64,000 bases of DNA from positions 1 through 64,000 of the forward strand of contig JAJZFB010000044.1 in NCBI GenBank assembly GCA_021805545.1, in the 5' to 3' direction. This document shows, piece after piece, positions 44,141 to 53,392 of the stretch; within the stretch, counting starts at the first letter, position 1, and the number at the start of each line of letters is the position of its first letter. The stretch comes from Pseudomonadota bacterium (lineage in GTDB: Bacteria > Pseudomonadota > Alphaproteobacteria > Acetobacterales > Acetobacteraceae). Under the pieces are notes generated by a model. That model saw only the letters and a program-made list of their open reading frames with translations. It did not search any database and was not told where the DNA came from. Both the position numbers and the translations under genes were made by a program.

Positions 44141-44656
44141 TCAGAATTGCCGCGTGCCCGTGGCGTCCGATTCCTTGAACACGCTTATGGGCTCGATGGC
44201 TTTCATCATCACCAGCGGAATTTTGCGCGCCGTGGATGCCTGATAATTGGTATAGGCGGGGAACACATCCACCATGAAATTCCATATTTTGGTGTATTCA
44301 TCCCCAACCGGCTCGCGCCAGCGCGCGCGGAACGCCTGCGTGGCAATCTGGAACTCCACCTCCGTGCTGTCGTGGATGTTGAGATACCACGCGGGATGAT
44401 TATCGGCCCCGCCCTTGGAGGCAACAATAACCACTTCGCCGCCAATATCGCCGTAAATCAGCGGGGTAATAAACACTTTCCCGCTCTTGCGGCCGGTATA
44501 TTTAATCAGGCAATGGGTGGTGAAACCATGCCCGCCCACGGCCGTAATATCCATAATGTGCCCCTGCGCGCCGCCGGAACGCAGGTACATTTCCCGATGC
44601 TCGGTAATCCAGTCACGCCTGGTTTCGCGTATGGCGGCACTTGTTTCATCGGTCAT
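44141..44656 (-). CDS. Deazaflavin/FMN-dependent nitroreductase family protein
   Basis: 171 aa from the ATG at 44656 (AGGGG at good distance; the ATG at 44662 is too near). The body (CLIKYTGRKSGKVFITPLIYGDIGGEVVIVASKGGADNHPAWYLNI) is the split-barrel F420H2-dependent quinone reductase/nitroreductase fold first known from actinobacteria (Ddn type). In Proteobacteria the cofactor may be F420 or FMN. It lies divergent from an alpha/beta hydrolase at the head of the second catabolic region. Confidence 0.88.
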   Translation of the reverse strand: MTDETSAAIRETRRDWITEHREMYLRSGGAQGHIMDITAVGGHGFTTHCLIKYTGRKSGKVFITPLIYGDIGGEVVIVASKGGADNHPAWYLNIHDSTEVEFQIATQAFRARWREPVGDEYTKIWNFMVDVFPAYTNYQASTARKIPLVMMKAIEPISVFKESDATGTRQF

Positions 44657-44832
44657 CGTCATTTCCCCTCTTCTGCGCCCGCATTGCGCCGCGATTGGCC
44701 AAACCGGCGTTATGTGTGTTTTGTTGATAGCGCGATCCGCCCAGGGCGCAAGAGCAGGTTCCACCCCCGCCGCCACGGGGTGACAAGCCGCAATGGCTGA
44801 GGCAGGCTGAACCGCGAAAAACGGAGCAGGAA

Positions 44833-45678
44833 ATGGAACGGGTCGAGTTCGAAGGCGCGGGCGTTAAAATTATTGGCGATATGGCGGGGCCGCAAGGTGC
44901 GCCGCCGGTTCTGTTCATGCATGGCGGCGGGCAAACCCGGCAAAGCTGGGGCGATGCGGTGGAAGAAGCGGCACGCCGCGGCTACCGCGCCGTAACGGTG
45001 GATTTGCGCGGCCATGGCGAGAGCGGCTGGGCGCCCGGCGGGCATTACAGCATGGAGGATTTTTCAGGCGACATACGCAATGTCATCGCCACGCTCGGCG
45101 CGCCGCCCGTGCTGGTCGGCGCCTCGCTCGGCGGGCTGGTGGGCATGACCATCGCCGCGGCACCCCCGCCCCAGGTACGCGGGCTGGTGCTGGTGGATGT
45201 GGCGGTGCAGCTAGAGGAAGAGGGCACCAAGGAAATCGGCGCCTTCATGGCCAGCGCGCCCAACGGCTTCGCCTCGCTGGAAGAGGCGGCGGATGCCGTG
45301 GCCGCCTATCTGCCGCACCGCAAGCGCCCCAAGGACACATCCGGCCTGATGCGTAATTTGCGCCTGCGCGAGGATGGGCGGCTGCACTGGCACTGGGACC
45401 CCGCCTTCACCCGCCTGGACCCGGAAACGGCCAGGAATTTCTCCACCGGGTTCGAGGCCGCGGCCCGCGCGCTGCGCGTGCCGGTGCTGCTCATCCGTGG
45501 CGGGCGCAGCCGGGTGCTGAGCCAGGCGGGGGCACAATCCTTCCTCAAACTGGTGCCCGGCGCCGAATATGTGGATGTAGCGGGCGCCGACCACATGGTG
45601 GCGGGCGATGCCAACGACGCCTTCAGCGAAGCCGTGTTCCGGTTTCTGGCCGCGCACGTCCCTCTGCCCCCGCGATGA
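44833..45678 (+). CDS. Alpha/beta hydrolase
   Basis: 281 aa. Oxyanion stretch FMHGGGQTRQSWGD, nucleophile elbow VGASLGGLVG, a likely catalytic Asp region and His in GADHMVAGD near the end. No signal. It may hydrolyse an ester, lactone or C-C bond. Followed 73 bp later by the thiolase gene in the same direction, so it may open the operon. Confidence 0.9.
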   Translation: MERVEFEGAGVKIIGDMAGPQGAPPVLFMHGGGQTRQSWGDAVEEAARRGYRAVTVDLRGHGESGWAPGGHYSMEDFSGDIRNVIATLGAPPVLVGASLGGLVGMTIAAAPPPQVRGLVLVDVAVQLEEEGTKEIGAFMASAPNGFASLEEAADAVAAYLPHRKRPKDTSGLMRNLRLREDGRLHWHWDPAFTRLDPETARNFSTGFEAAARALRVPVLLIRGGRSRVLSQAGAQSFLKLVPGAEYVDVAGADHMVAGDANDAFSEAVFRFLAAHVPLPPR

Positions 45679-45751
45679 GTTGGCACCCGGCCTTACCAAG
45701 CGCCGGGCCGCATGGCACAAAGCCGCATTACCAAAAACCGGGAGAAAAACC

Positions 45752-46921
45752 ATGTCCTCTGCCGTCATCGTCAGCGCCGTCCGCACCGCCGTGGGCACCG
45801 CCCGCAAAGGCGCGCTCGCCAATACCCCGGCAGAGGTGCTGGCCGCCACGGTGCTGAAGGCGGCGGTGGAGCGCTCGGGCTTCGCGCCCGCCGAATTGGA
45901 TGACATCATCCTGGCCGAATCCCTCTATGGCGGCGGCGCCGTGGCGCGCTACGCGGCGGTGGAGCTGGGCTGGATGCATGTGGCCGGCATGGCCATGAAC
46001 CGCCATTGCGCCGGCAGCCTCAGCGCCGTGGGCCTGGCCGCCGCCACCGTGCTCTCGGGCATGGAGCGCGTGATGATCGCGGGCGGCGTCAATTCCAGCT
46101 CGCTCTCGCCGCGCCTGCAACAGCGCGACGGGGCCACCGGCGAGATGAAAGACTGGTTCCCCGCCACCCACCCGGACAGCAGGGAAGCCCCCAACCGCGA
46201 CATGTCCATCACCGTGGGCTGGAACGCGGCGCAGGAAGCCGGGCTGACGCGCGAGGATATGGATGCCTGGGCGCTGCGCTCGCACCAGCGCGCCATCGCG
46301 GCCATCGATGCCGGGCATTTCGAGGCGGAAATCGTGCCCGTGCGCGTGCGCAATGCCGAGGGCACGGAATTCGACTTCAAGGTGGATGAGCACCCGCGCC
46401 GCGACACCACCATGGAAAAACTCGCCGGGCTGAAAGTGCTGCACCCGGAAATTCCCGGCTTCTCCATTACCGCCGGCAATGCCTCCGGCGCCAACGATGC
46501 CGCCTCCGCCCTGGTGGTCACCACCGATGCCATCGCCAAGGCCGGGGGCAAGGCCATCCAGGCCAAAATCCTGGGCTGGACCTCGCTGGGCATAGACCCG
46601 CGCCGCACCGGCGCCTCGGTGCCGCCCACGGTGGAAAAACTGCTCAAGCGCACCGGTGTGGCGCTGAAGGACATCAAATTGTGGGAAATCAACGAGGCCT
46701 TCGCCGCCGTGCCGCTGGTGGCCTGCCGTGTGCTGGGGCTGGATGAAGAGAACGTGAACATTTCCGGCAGCGGCTGCTCCATCGGCCACCCCATCGGCGC
46801 CTCGGGCGGGCGCATGCTCGCCACCCTCATCAACGGCCTCAAGCGCCGCGGCGGCGGGCTTGGCGTGGCCGCCATGTGCGCGGGCGGCGGCCAGGCCGGA
46901 GCGGTGCTTATCGAGGTTTAA
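45752..46921 (+). CDS. Acetyl-CoA acetyltransferase (thiolase)
   Basis: 389 aa from MSSAVIVSAVRTAVG; the track start is inside the hydrolase gene. Thiolase set intact: Cys nucleophile in NRHCAGSLSAV, NEAFAAVPLVA, and GSGCSIGHPIGASGGRML with catalytic His and Cys. It cleaves 3-ketoacyl-CoA with CoA (or condenses acetyl-CoA). This one, unlike the two SCPx-type proteins in the window, keeps the nucleophile, so it is the likely true beta-oxidation thiolase. Confidence 0.93.
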   Translation: MSSAVIVSAVRTAVGTARKGALANTPAEVLAATVLKAAVERSGFAPAELDDIILAESLYGGGAVARYAAVELGWMHVAGMAMNRHCAGSLSAVGLAAATVLSGMERVMIAGGVNSSSLSPRLQQRDGATGEMKDWFPATHPDSREAPNRDMSITVGWNAAQEAGLTREDMDAWALRSHQRAIAAIDAGHFEAEIVPVRVRNAEGTEFDFKVDEHPRRDTTMEKLAGLKVLHPEIPGFSITAGNASGANDAASALVVTTDAIAKAGGKAIQAKILGWTSLGIDPRRTGASVPPTVEKLLKRTGVALKDIKLWEINEAFAAVPLVACRVLGLDEENVNISGSGCSIGHPIGASGGRMLATLINGLKRRGGGLGVAAMCAGGGQAGAVLIEV

Positions 46922-47024
46922 GCTCCCACCGGCGTCCACATTGTCCGAATCAATCAATTTCTGGCCGGGGTTTTCGCCCATAAGCGGCGCAATATTCTGG
47001 AATGAGCGAATTTCGAGGATCACC

Positions 47025-48212
47025 ATGAAAGCAGGCTTTATCGGGTTGGGAAGCATGGGCGCGCCGATTGCCCGCAGGCTGGCGCGCTGCGGGTTTGAGG
47101 TCATAGGCTGCGATGTCTCCGCCGAAATGCTGGCCGCGTTCGATGAACCCGGCACAATTCGCGAAACTGACCCGGTTGCCACGGCCAAACGCTCGGAAAT
47201 GCTGGGCATTTGCGTGCGGACGGATGAGCAGCTTGAGAGCCTGGCCGGTGACGGGCGGCTGTTCGAGGCGTTGGGCAAAGGCGGCATCGTCATCCTCCAT
47301 TCCACCGTCTCGCCCGAACTGGCCCAAAAGCTGGCGGTCAAGGCAAAGGAATATGGCGTGGGCTTTGTCGATGTGGGCGTCTCCGGCGGCGGGCCTGCCG
47401 CGATCGAGGGTAAGCTCTCCCTGTTCGTCGGCGGCGAGGATGCGGATGTCGAGCGCGCCCGCCCCTGGCTGGAAGCCATCGGCAAACAGCTCTCGCATCT
47501 CGGCCCGGTGGGGCGCGGGCAGGAGGGCAAGCTGCTCAACAACCTCATTTCCGTCGCCAATTACGGCATGTCCACCGCCATCATCGATGTCGGGCTGGAT
47601 ATGGGCTTCGACCGGCAGCAGCTCATCGGCGCCTTCATGGCCGGCTCGGCGCAGAGCTTCGCGCTGGGCGTCGGCCCGCGCATGGTGCAGCCGCGCACGG
47701 GGCTGGGCGCCACGGGCAGCTTCACCGGCCTGCACGACCTGCTGAAAAAGGACGTGGAGCATTGCCGGGATCTTCCGGTACGGGAAACCGCCGCGCTCAA
47801 CAGCCTGCTCGATGCCTGCGGCTATATGCTGGCGCGCATCCGCCGCGCGGCCATCGAGTCCGAGGGCGGCGCGCCGCCCGTGGACCCGCAAAAAACGGTC
47901 GATGCGTATTTCGCCGCCATCCGTGCCAAGGATATTGACGCGCTGATGGGCCTTTACGCCGAAAATGCCAGCTTCACCCTGCCCAACGGCAAGAGCTTCA
48001 CTGGCAAAGACAATATCCGGCAGGTGCATCTCGGCGTGTTTGCAGCAGGTTCGCCCATTCCCACCCCCGGCACGCGCTTTGCCGGGGCGGCGGGCATTGC
48101 GGTCGAGATCGAAGCGCGGCTGCCCGATGGCAGCGTGCGGCAGACCACCAACCATTACCGCTTCGATGATACCGGCAAGATCAGCACGCTGGGCGTTTAT
48201 ATGCGCGGGTGA
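47025..48212 (+). CDS. Fusion of 3-hydroxyisobutyrate-dehydrogenase-like enzyme with a SnoaL/NTF2-like domain
   Basis: 395 aa from MKAGFIGLGSMGAPIARRLARCG. Residues 1 to about 285 are a complete NAD-binding beta-hydroxyacid dehydrogenase (GLGSMG Rossmann loop, DVGVSGGGPAAIEGKLSLFVGG substrate site, and catalytic Lys in GQEGKLLNNLI). After VDPQKTVDAYFAAIRAKDIDALMGLYAENASFTLPNG a SnoaL/steroid-isomerase-like cone fold of about 105 residues runs to the end without a break. The fusion suggests oxidation and isomerisation (or hydration) of the same CoA or keto compound. Confidence 0.9.
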   Translation: MKAGFIGLGSMGAPIARRLARCGFEVIGCDVSAEMLAAFDEPGTIRETDPVATAKRSEMLGICVRTDEQLESLAGDGRLFEALGKGGIVILHSTVSPELAQKLAVKAKEYGVGFVDVGVSGGGPAAIEGKLSLFVGGEDADVERARPWLEAIGKQLSHLGPVGRGQEGKLLNNLISVANYGMSTAIIDVGLDMGFDRQQLIGAFMAGSAQSFALGVGPRMVQPRTGLGATGSFTGLHDLLKKDVEHCRDLPVRETAALNSLLDACGYMLARIRRAAIESEGGAPPVDPQKTVDAYFAAIRAKDIDALMGLYAENASFTLPNGKSFTGKDNIRQVHLGVFAAGSPIPTPGTRFAGAAGIAVEIEARLPDGSVRQTTNHYRFDDTGKISTLGVYMRG

Positions 48213-48454
48213 GCTGTTCCAGGCCCGTACCCCGCCCCTTGCGGTGGCGCGCCACTTTGCTAATGCAATGTACAGGGAGAGAGGCCGGCGGCGCCATGGC
48301 GCGGGCGGTCAGGTTTTTTCCCGCAATTCTGGCGGCGCCCCGGCGGATATAATCGCCAGGGCGAAATCATGATTGGCTGCTTGTTACCCCGCCGGGGCGC
48401 GGGCAGAACGTGACAGAGCTTCATCGCCAGCCGATGGGAGAGGAAAGGACGAAC

Positions 48455-49459
48455 ATGGCCACCACGACAGCAGGATTGAACGCGGCCGTACCTGACGCGG
48501 CAACGCAGGTCGAAATCTACCGCCGCATGAACCTCATCATGCAGAATGACGAGGCGTCGCGGAAAATCATCCGCTCCGGCCGCCTGATGATGCCGTATTA
48601 CTCGCAGCGCGGGCAGGAGGTCATTCCCTCCGCCATCTCCGTCAACCTGAACGATGACGACAAGATCTGCACCATCTATCGCGGCATTCACGACATGCTG
48701 GCCAAGGGCGTGCCCCTTAAGCTGCTCTGGGCGGAAATCGCGGGCCGTGTGACCGGCACCTGCAAGGGCAAGGGCGGGCCGATGCACATCACCCACCCCG
48801 CCTCTGGCGCCATCCTCACCACCGGCATTGTCGGCTCCTCCATGCCCATCGCCAACGGCCTGGCCTGGGCCGCCAAGCTGGACAAATCCCGCCAGGTGGT
48901 CATTGCCAATTTCGGCGACGGCGCCTCCAATATCGGCGCGTTCCACGAGAGCCTCAACCTGGCCTCGCTGTGGAAGCTGCCGGTTATTTTCGTCTGCCAG
49001 AATAACCGCTTCGCCGAGCATACGCGCTACGAGAACGGCACCTCGGTGGATAAAATCTCCAAACGCGCCATCGGCTACAACATGCCGGGCTTCACCGTGG
49101 ACGGCAACGACCCGCACGAGATGTACGCCACCGCGCATGAAGCCATCGAGCGCGCCCGCGCCGGCGAAGGCCCGACCCTGATCGAGGCGATGACCTTCCG
49201 CTTCTTCGGCCATGTGTTCGGCGACGATGATTTCTACATGACCAAGGAAGAAAAAGCCGCGGCCATGGCGAAAGACCCCGTGCCGCTGTTCCGCGCCAGG
49301 CTGATTGCCGATGGCACCGCCACCGAGGCGCAGTTGGCTGGGATGGAGGCGAAGATTGCCGCAGACATCCAGGAAGCCATCGAATTCGCGCTGGCCTCCG
49401 ACATGCCGCCGCTCGAAGAGCTGACCCGCGATGTTTATGCCGAGCAGGGAGTTGCCTGA
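48455..49459 (+). CDS. Thiamine-dependent 2-oxoacid/acetoin dehydrogenase E1 alpha
   Basis: 334 aa from MATTTAGLNA. Thiamine site GDGASNIGAFHESLNLASLWKLPVIFVCQNN and the phosphorylation-loop region of the PDHA/AcoA type (GGPMHITHPASGAILTTGIVGSS). It pairs with E1 beta, whose ATG shares one base with this stop. The complex decarboxylates a 2-oxo acid or cleaves a vicinal diketone such as acetoin-like compounds and passes the acyl group to lipoate. Wording is closest to AcoA-like proteins; true substrate unknown. Confidence 0.93.
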   Translation: MATTTAGLNAAVPDAATQVEIYRRMNLIMQNDEASRKIIRSGRLMMPYYSQRGQEVIPSAISVNLNDDDKICTIYRGIHDMLAKGVPLKLLWAEIAGRVTGTCKGKGGPMHITHPASGAILTTGIVGSSMPIANGLAWAAKLDKSRQVVIANFGDGASNIGAFHESLNLASLWKLPVIFVCQNNRFAEHTRYENGTSVDKISKRAIGYNMPGFTVDGNDPHEMYATAHEAIERARAGEGPTLIEAMTFRFFGHVFGDDDFYMTKEEKAAAMAKDPVPLFRARLIADGTATEAQLAGMEAKIAADIQEAIEFALASDMPPLEELTRDVYAEQGVA

Positions 49460-50454
49460 TGTCTGTTGAAACCAAGAAAATCACCATCATCCAGGCGATC
49501 AACGAGGCGATCGCCGAGGCCATGGAAGCCGATCCGAAAGTGATCGTGCTGGGCGAGGACGTGGCGGACCGCGAGGGCGGCGGCGTTGTGGGCGTCACGC
49601 GCGGCCTCTCCACCCGCTTTGGCGATGAGCGCGTGCGCTCCACCCCCATTACCGAGCAGGCCATTATCGGCGCGGCCATCGGTGCCTCCATCGGCGGCTA
49701 CAAGGTTGTGGCCGAGATCATGCTGATGAACTTCACCACGGTGGCGATGGACATGATCGTCAACCACGCCGCCAAGCTGCGCTTCATGTCCGGCGGCCAG
49801 ACCGGCGTGCCCATCGTCATCCGCATGATGACGGGTGCCGGCATTTCCTCCGCCGGCCAGCATTCAGACTTCCTGGAAGCCTGGTTCGCGCATACGCCGG
49901 GCCTGAAGGTCGTCATGCCGTCCAGCCCGGAAGAAGCGAAGGGGCTGATGCTCTCCGCCATCGCCGACCCCGACCCGGTGATGTTCGTGGAATGCACCCG
50001 CGCCTATTTCACGCCGTATGAAACCCCGGTGAAAGTGGCGCCCATTCCGCTGGGCAAGGCCCGGGTCACCAAGCAAGGCACGGACGTTACGATTATCTCC
50101 TATTCGGAGATTTTCCTGCGCGCCACGGCAGCAGCCGCCGAGCTGGCGAAGGAAGGCATCTCGGCCGAGCTGATCGATTTGCGCACCATCTCCCCCTGGG
50201 ACCGCGAGACGGTTCTGGCCTCGGTCCGCAAAACCGGCCGCGCCGTTGTGGCGCATGAGGCAGTGAAGCAGTTTGGCGTGGGCGCTGAAATTGCCGCCGT
50301 GCTGCAGGACGAGCTGTTCGGCACGCTGAAGGCGCCGGTGAAGCGCGTCGGCGCGCCCTTTACCTCCGTGCCGTTCAGCGGCGCGCTGGAGCAGGCCTTC
50401 CTGGTCAGCGCGGCGGATATTGTGGCGGCGGCCAAGGCCACGCTGGGCAAATAA
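49459..50454 (+). CDS. Thiamine-dependent dehydrogenase E1 beta
   Basis: 331 aa. Glu of VIVLGEDVADREGGGVVGVTRG, the PITEQAIIGAAIGASIGGYK thiamine half-site and the transketolase C domain (DVTIISYSEIFLRATAAAAELAKEGISAELIDLRTISPWD). Normal AcoB/PdhB length. Followed by a strong hairpin and then the free lipoyl domain. Confidence 0.94.
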   Translation: MSVETKKITIIQAINEAIAEAMEADPKVIVLGEDVADREGGGVVGVTRGLSTRFGDERVRSTPITEQAIIGAAIGASIGGYKVVAEIMLMNFTTVAMDMIVNHAAKLRFMSGGQTGVPIVIRMMTGAGISSAGQHSDFLEAWFAHTPGLKVVMPSSPEEAKGLMLSAIADPDPVMFVECTRAYFTPYETPVKVAPIPLGKARVTKQGTDVTIISYSEIFLRATAAAAELAKEGISAELIDLRTISPWDRETVLASVRKTGRAVVAHEAVKQFGVGAEIAAVLQDELFGTLKAPVKRVGAPFTSVPFSGALEQAFLVSAADIVAAAKATLGK

Positions 50455-50459
50455 CCCAA

Positions 50460-50499
50460 AACGCCAGCCTGCACGCCGCAAGGCGGGCAGGCTGGCGTT
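50460..50499 (+). terminator. Long hairpin between E1 beta and lipoyl genes
   Basis: AACGCCAGCCTGC pairs with GCAGGCTGGCGTT (13 bp) around a loop that itself forms CGCC-GCAA-GGCG. No T run. It probably reduces read-through or protects the E1 mRNA 3' end, setting E1 above lipoyl domain levels. Confidence 0.6.
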
Positions 50500-50598
50500 G
50501 ACGGATGCTGCACGCGCAGGCATGGCTTCAGGCAGAAGGTTGCGCGCCCAGGCACGCAGCCGCATTGTTTGAAGCCCGCAGAGATTAAGAGGAATTTT

Positions 50599-50829
50599 AT
50601 GGCGACCGACATCATCCTTCCCAAAATCGGCTTTTCCATGACCGAAGGCGTGCTGGCCGAATGGCTGGTGGCCGATGGCGCCTCCGTGACCGAGGGCCAG
50701 CCCATCTTCACGCTGGAGAGCGACAAATCCACCAACGAGGTGGAATCCCCCGCCGCCGGCACCATCAAAATCACTGGCGTGCCTGGCCAGACCTACGAGG
50801 TTGGCGCGATCATCGGCACCATCGCGTAA
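50599..50829 (+). CDS. Free-standing lipoyl (biotinyl-lipoyl) domain protein
   Basis: 76 aa from the ATG at 50599 (MATDIILPKIGFSMTEG). It is a single lipoyl domain with the modified Lys in LESDKSTNEVESPAAG and nothing else: no peripheral-subunit-binding or catalytic domain. The missing acyltransferase core is encoded 7.6 kb away at 58451 on the other strand. It would swing between E1 here and that E2 core. Confidence 0.93.
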   Translation: MATDIILPKIGFSMTEGVLAEWLVADGASVTEGQPIFTLESDKSTNEVESPAAGTIKITGVPGQTYEVGAIIGTIA

Positions 50830-50966
50830 GCCTTTACGCGCGTTTAGCGCGGGGACGATGAAATGACGCGGCGGCGCGCCGGGCTCAGCCTGGCGCGCCG
50901 CAAGCGTTGCAATTCAAGACTCAGCGCGTAATCTGCGCCGCGAAAGCAAAAATGGGGAGCCGCCAT

Positions 50967-52676
50967 ATGAGCACACAGCAATTTGACGAGATGTTCGATT
51001 TCGTTGCCGTTGGCAGTGGCGGCGGCTCCATGTGCGCGGCGCTGGTGCTGCGCAAGCTCGGCAAGAGCGTTCTCATCCTGGAAAAAACCGGCCTTGTCGG
51101 CGGCACCACGGCGCGCTCTGGCGGGGTGATGTGGGTGCCCAATAACCGCTTCATGGAGGCCGACGGCATCGAGGACAGCTACGAGAAAGCGGCGCAATAT
51201 CTCGACGCCACATCCGGCCAGCCGGACGACGCCCCAGCCGCCTCGCCCGAGCGCCGCGCCGCTTATTTGCAGCAAAGCCCGAAAATGGTCGATTTCCTCG
51301 TCGAGCAGGGCATAAGGCTGCGCCGCATCCCGTACTACCCGGATTATTACGACCATCTGCCCGGCGGCTCCGTGCCTGGCCGCACCGTTACGGCGGAGCT
51401 GTTCAACGTGAAGGAGCTGCCCGCCGAATGGCAGGCCAAACTCCGCCCCAGCGCCATCCCCTTCCCCGCCCATCTCGACGAGCTGTACTGGCTGCCCACG
51501 CTCACGCGCTCGATGAAAGGTAAGCTGAACCTCGCCAAAATCATGCTGCGCGGCTTGGCGGCGAAGCTCACCGGCAAGGAGCTGGCCCCGGCGGGCCGCG
51601 CGCTACAGGGCCGCATGCTCCAGGCGGTGCTCAAGGCAGGCGCGGATATCCGCGTCAATGCGGGCGTCTCCGCGCTGATTATGGAAGACGGCGCGGTGAA
51701 GGGCGTTGTCACCACCAAGGATGGCGCGCCCTGGCGCGTGGGCGCCAGGCTCGGCGTGCTCATCAACGCCGGCGGTTTTGCCCAGAACCAGGCGATGCGC
51801 GCCAAATTCATGCCCGAAACCTCCAGCGAATGGACCGGCGTGATCGAGGGCGACACGGGCGAGATGCTGCAGGAGATGATGAACCAGGGCGCCGCCGTGG
51901 CGCAGATGGACGAGACCATAGGCTGCCAGATGGCCCTGCCCCCCGGCCGCGAGAACAAAAGCGGCAACGGCGTCACCTTCGGCGCCTTCGCCGGGCAGAT
52001 GGACATTGCCAAGCCGCACGGCATCATCGTGGACCAGACCGGCGTGCGCTACATGAGCGAGGGCAGCTCCTACTCCGAATTCTGCATGACCATGCGCAAG
52101 CGCCACAAAACCGTGCCCGCCATCCCCAGCTACTGGATCATGGATGACCAGTACATGAAAACCTACATGTTCTGCGGCACCATGCCCGGCAAGGCAAAGC
52201 CACAGGCATGGTATGAGTCCGGCTGGCTGACCAAGGCCGATACGCTGGAGGAGCTGGCGGGCAAAACCGGTATCAATCCAGCCACACTCAAAGCCACGGT
52301 GGAGCGCTTTAATGAAGATGCGCGCGCCGGGCACGACACGCAATTTGGCCGTGGCGAGCGTGCCTTCGATAAATGGCTGGGCGATGCCGTGGCCAAGGGC
52401 AACCCCTCGCTCGGCGCCATCGAGAAAGGCCCGTTCTACGCCGCCAAGGTGGTGCCGGGCGACGTTTCCACCTTTGGCGGGGTGATGACCGACGTGAATG
52501 CCCGCGTGCTGCGCGAAGATGGCAGCCCCATTCCCGGCCTGTACGCCACCGGCACCTCGGCCGCCTCGGTCTTCGGGCGCTGTGCGGTGGGGGCCGGGGC
52601 AAGCATCGGCCCTGCCTTCACCTGGGGCTATGTAGCCGCCCAGCACGCGGCAAATGCCGGTAATTTGGCCGTGTAA
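50967..52676 (+). CDS. FAD-dependent 3-ketosteroid-dehydrogenase-like oxidoreductase
   Basis: 569 aa from MSTQQFDEMFDFVAVG with GGGGAG nearby. FAD-binding VAVGSGGGSMCAALVLRKLG and LVGGTTARSGGVMWVPNN; the end GLYATGTSAASVFGRCAVGAGASIGPAFTWGYVAAQHA is the KstD/fumarate-reductase-family C-terminal FAD site. The family dehydrogenates ring ketones (delta-1 type) or reduces enoates. Together with the P450, SDRs and SCPx/DUF35 pairs it points to ring-ketone breakdown; the substrate need not be a steroid. Confidence 0.9.
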   Translation: MSTQQFDEMFDFVAVGSGGGSMCAALVLRKLGKSVLILEKTGLVGGTTARSGGVMWVPNNRFMEADGIEDSYEKAAQYLDATSGQPDDAPAASPERRAAYLQQSPKMVDFLVEQGIRLRRIPYYPDYYDHLPGGSVPGRTVTAELFNVKELPAEWQAKLRPSAIPFPAHLDELYWLPTLTRSMKGKLNLAKIMLRGLAAKLTGKELAPAGRALQGRMLQAVLKAGADIRVNAGVSALIMEDGAVKGVVTTKDGAPWRVGARLGVLINAGGFAQNQAMRAKFMPETSSEWTGVIEGDTGEMLQEMMNQGAAVAQMDETIGCQMALPPGRENKSGNGVTFGAFAGQMDIAKPHGIIVDQTGVRYMSEGSSYSEFCMTMRKRHKTVPAIPSYWIMDDQYMKTYMFCGTMPGKAKPQAWYESGWLTKADTLEELAGKTGINPATLKATVERFNEDARAGHDTQFGRGERAFDKWLGDAVAKGNPSLGAIEKGPFYAAKVVPGDVSTFGGVMTDVNARVLREDGSPIPGLYATGTSAASVFGRCAVGAGASIGPAFTWGYVAAQHAANAGNLAV

Positions 52677-52738
52677 CGCCCCGCCTAGCCCTTGCCGGGC
52701 TTGCAGCGGGGCCATTGTTGCGGCAAGCATCGGCTCCC

Positions 52739-53392
52739 ATGAAAAAGACCAACAAAGACGGGCAGGCTATTGGCCGTAAAGGCGCCGAAAGCCGCGCCAG
52801 GCTCCTGGCTGCCGCGCGTCAGCTTCTCATGGAGCTTTCAACAGCCCGCAAGCTGACAGCCAGCGCCATCGCGCGCGCCGCGGGCCTCGCCTCGCAAACA
52901 TTTTACCTCTATTTCGACGATGTGGAGGAAATTCTACTCTGCCTCTCGGAAGAAGCTTCGGCTGATACAACCGCGATCATCGAAGCGCTGGACAGCGCCT
53001 GGGACACGGCGGCGCCACAAATATATGCGCAAAACGTGGTGGATGCGCTTTACCAATACTGGGACCGCCACAGGCCGATTCTCAACATACGCAATTATAT
53101 GGCCGACAGGGGCGACGAGGCCTTTTCCAAATTGCGCAGTGAAAGCGCGATCCCCATCATCACCAGAATCGCGCGGCGCATCCGTTCCGGCCAGGGTGAG
53201 GGCAGGCTGAGCGAGCGAGCTTCCCTGGCGCGGGCCATCACCATCTTCGCGGCCATCGAGCGGGTCGCGGCGCGCTATGCCAGCTATGAAGGTAATAATT
53301 TTATGCCAGGCGCGGCGGAAATGAAGCGGGCGGAAGCAGACATCATGGCCATGCTGATGTCGCCCATACCCGCCATGCAAGGTCTGGCATGA
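52739..53392 (+). CDS. TetR-family transcriptional regulator
   Basis: 217 aa. N-terminal HTH (SRARLLAAARQLLMELSTARKLTASAIARAAGLASQTFYLYF) and an alpha-helical ligand domain that begins at DDVEEILLCLSEEA. Its stop overlaps the next gene (ATGA). It probably represses the surrounding catabolic genes until an acyl-CoA or ketone appears. Confidence 0.9.
   Translation: MKKTNKDGQAIGRKGAESRARLLAAARQLLMELSTARKLTASAIARAAGLASQTFYLYFDDVEEILLCLSEEASADTTAIIEALDSAWDTAAPQIYAQNVVDALYQYWDRHRPILNIRNYMADRGDEAFSKLRSESAIPIITRIARRIRSGQGEGRLSERASLARAITIFAAIERVAARYASYEGNNFMPGAAEMKRAEADIMAMLMSPIPAMQGLA

Noticed and set aside
45728-47560. 610-aa ORF on the minus strand across the thiolase and HIBDH genes
   Set aside because: Antisense shadow of well-supported genes in a high-GC genome; no family motifs, and Gly/His/Arg-rich composition.
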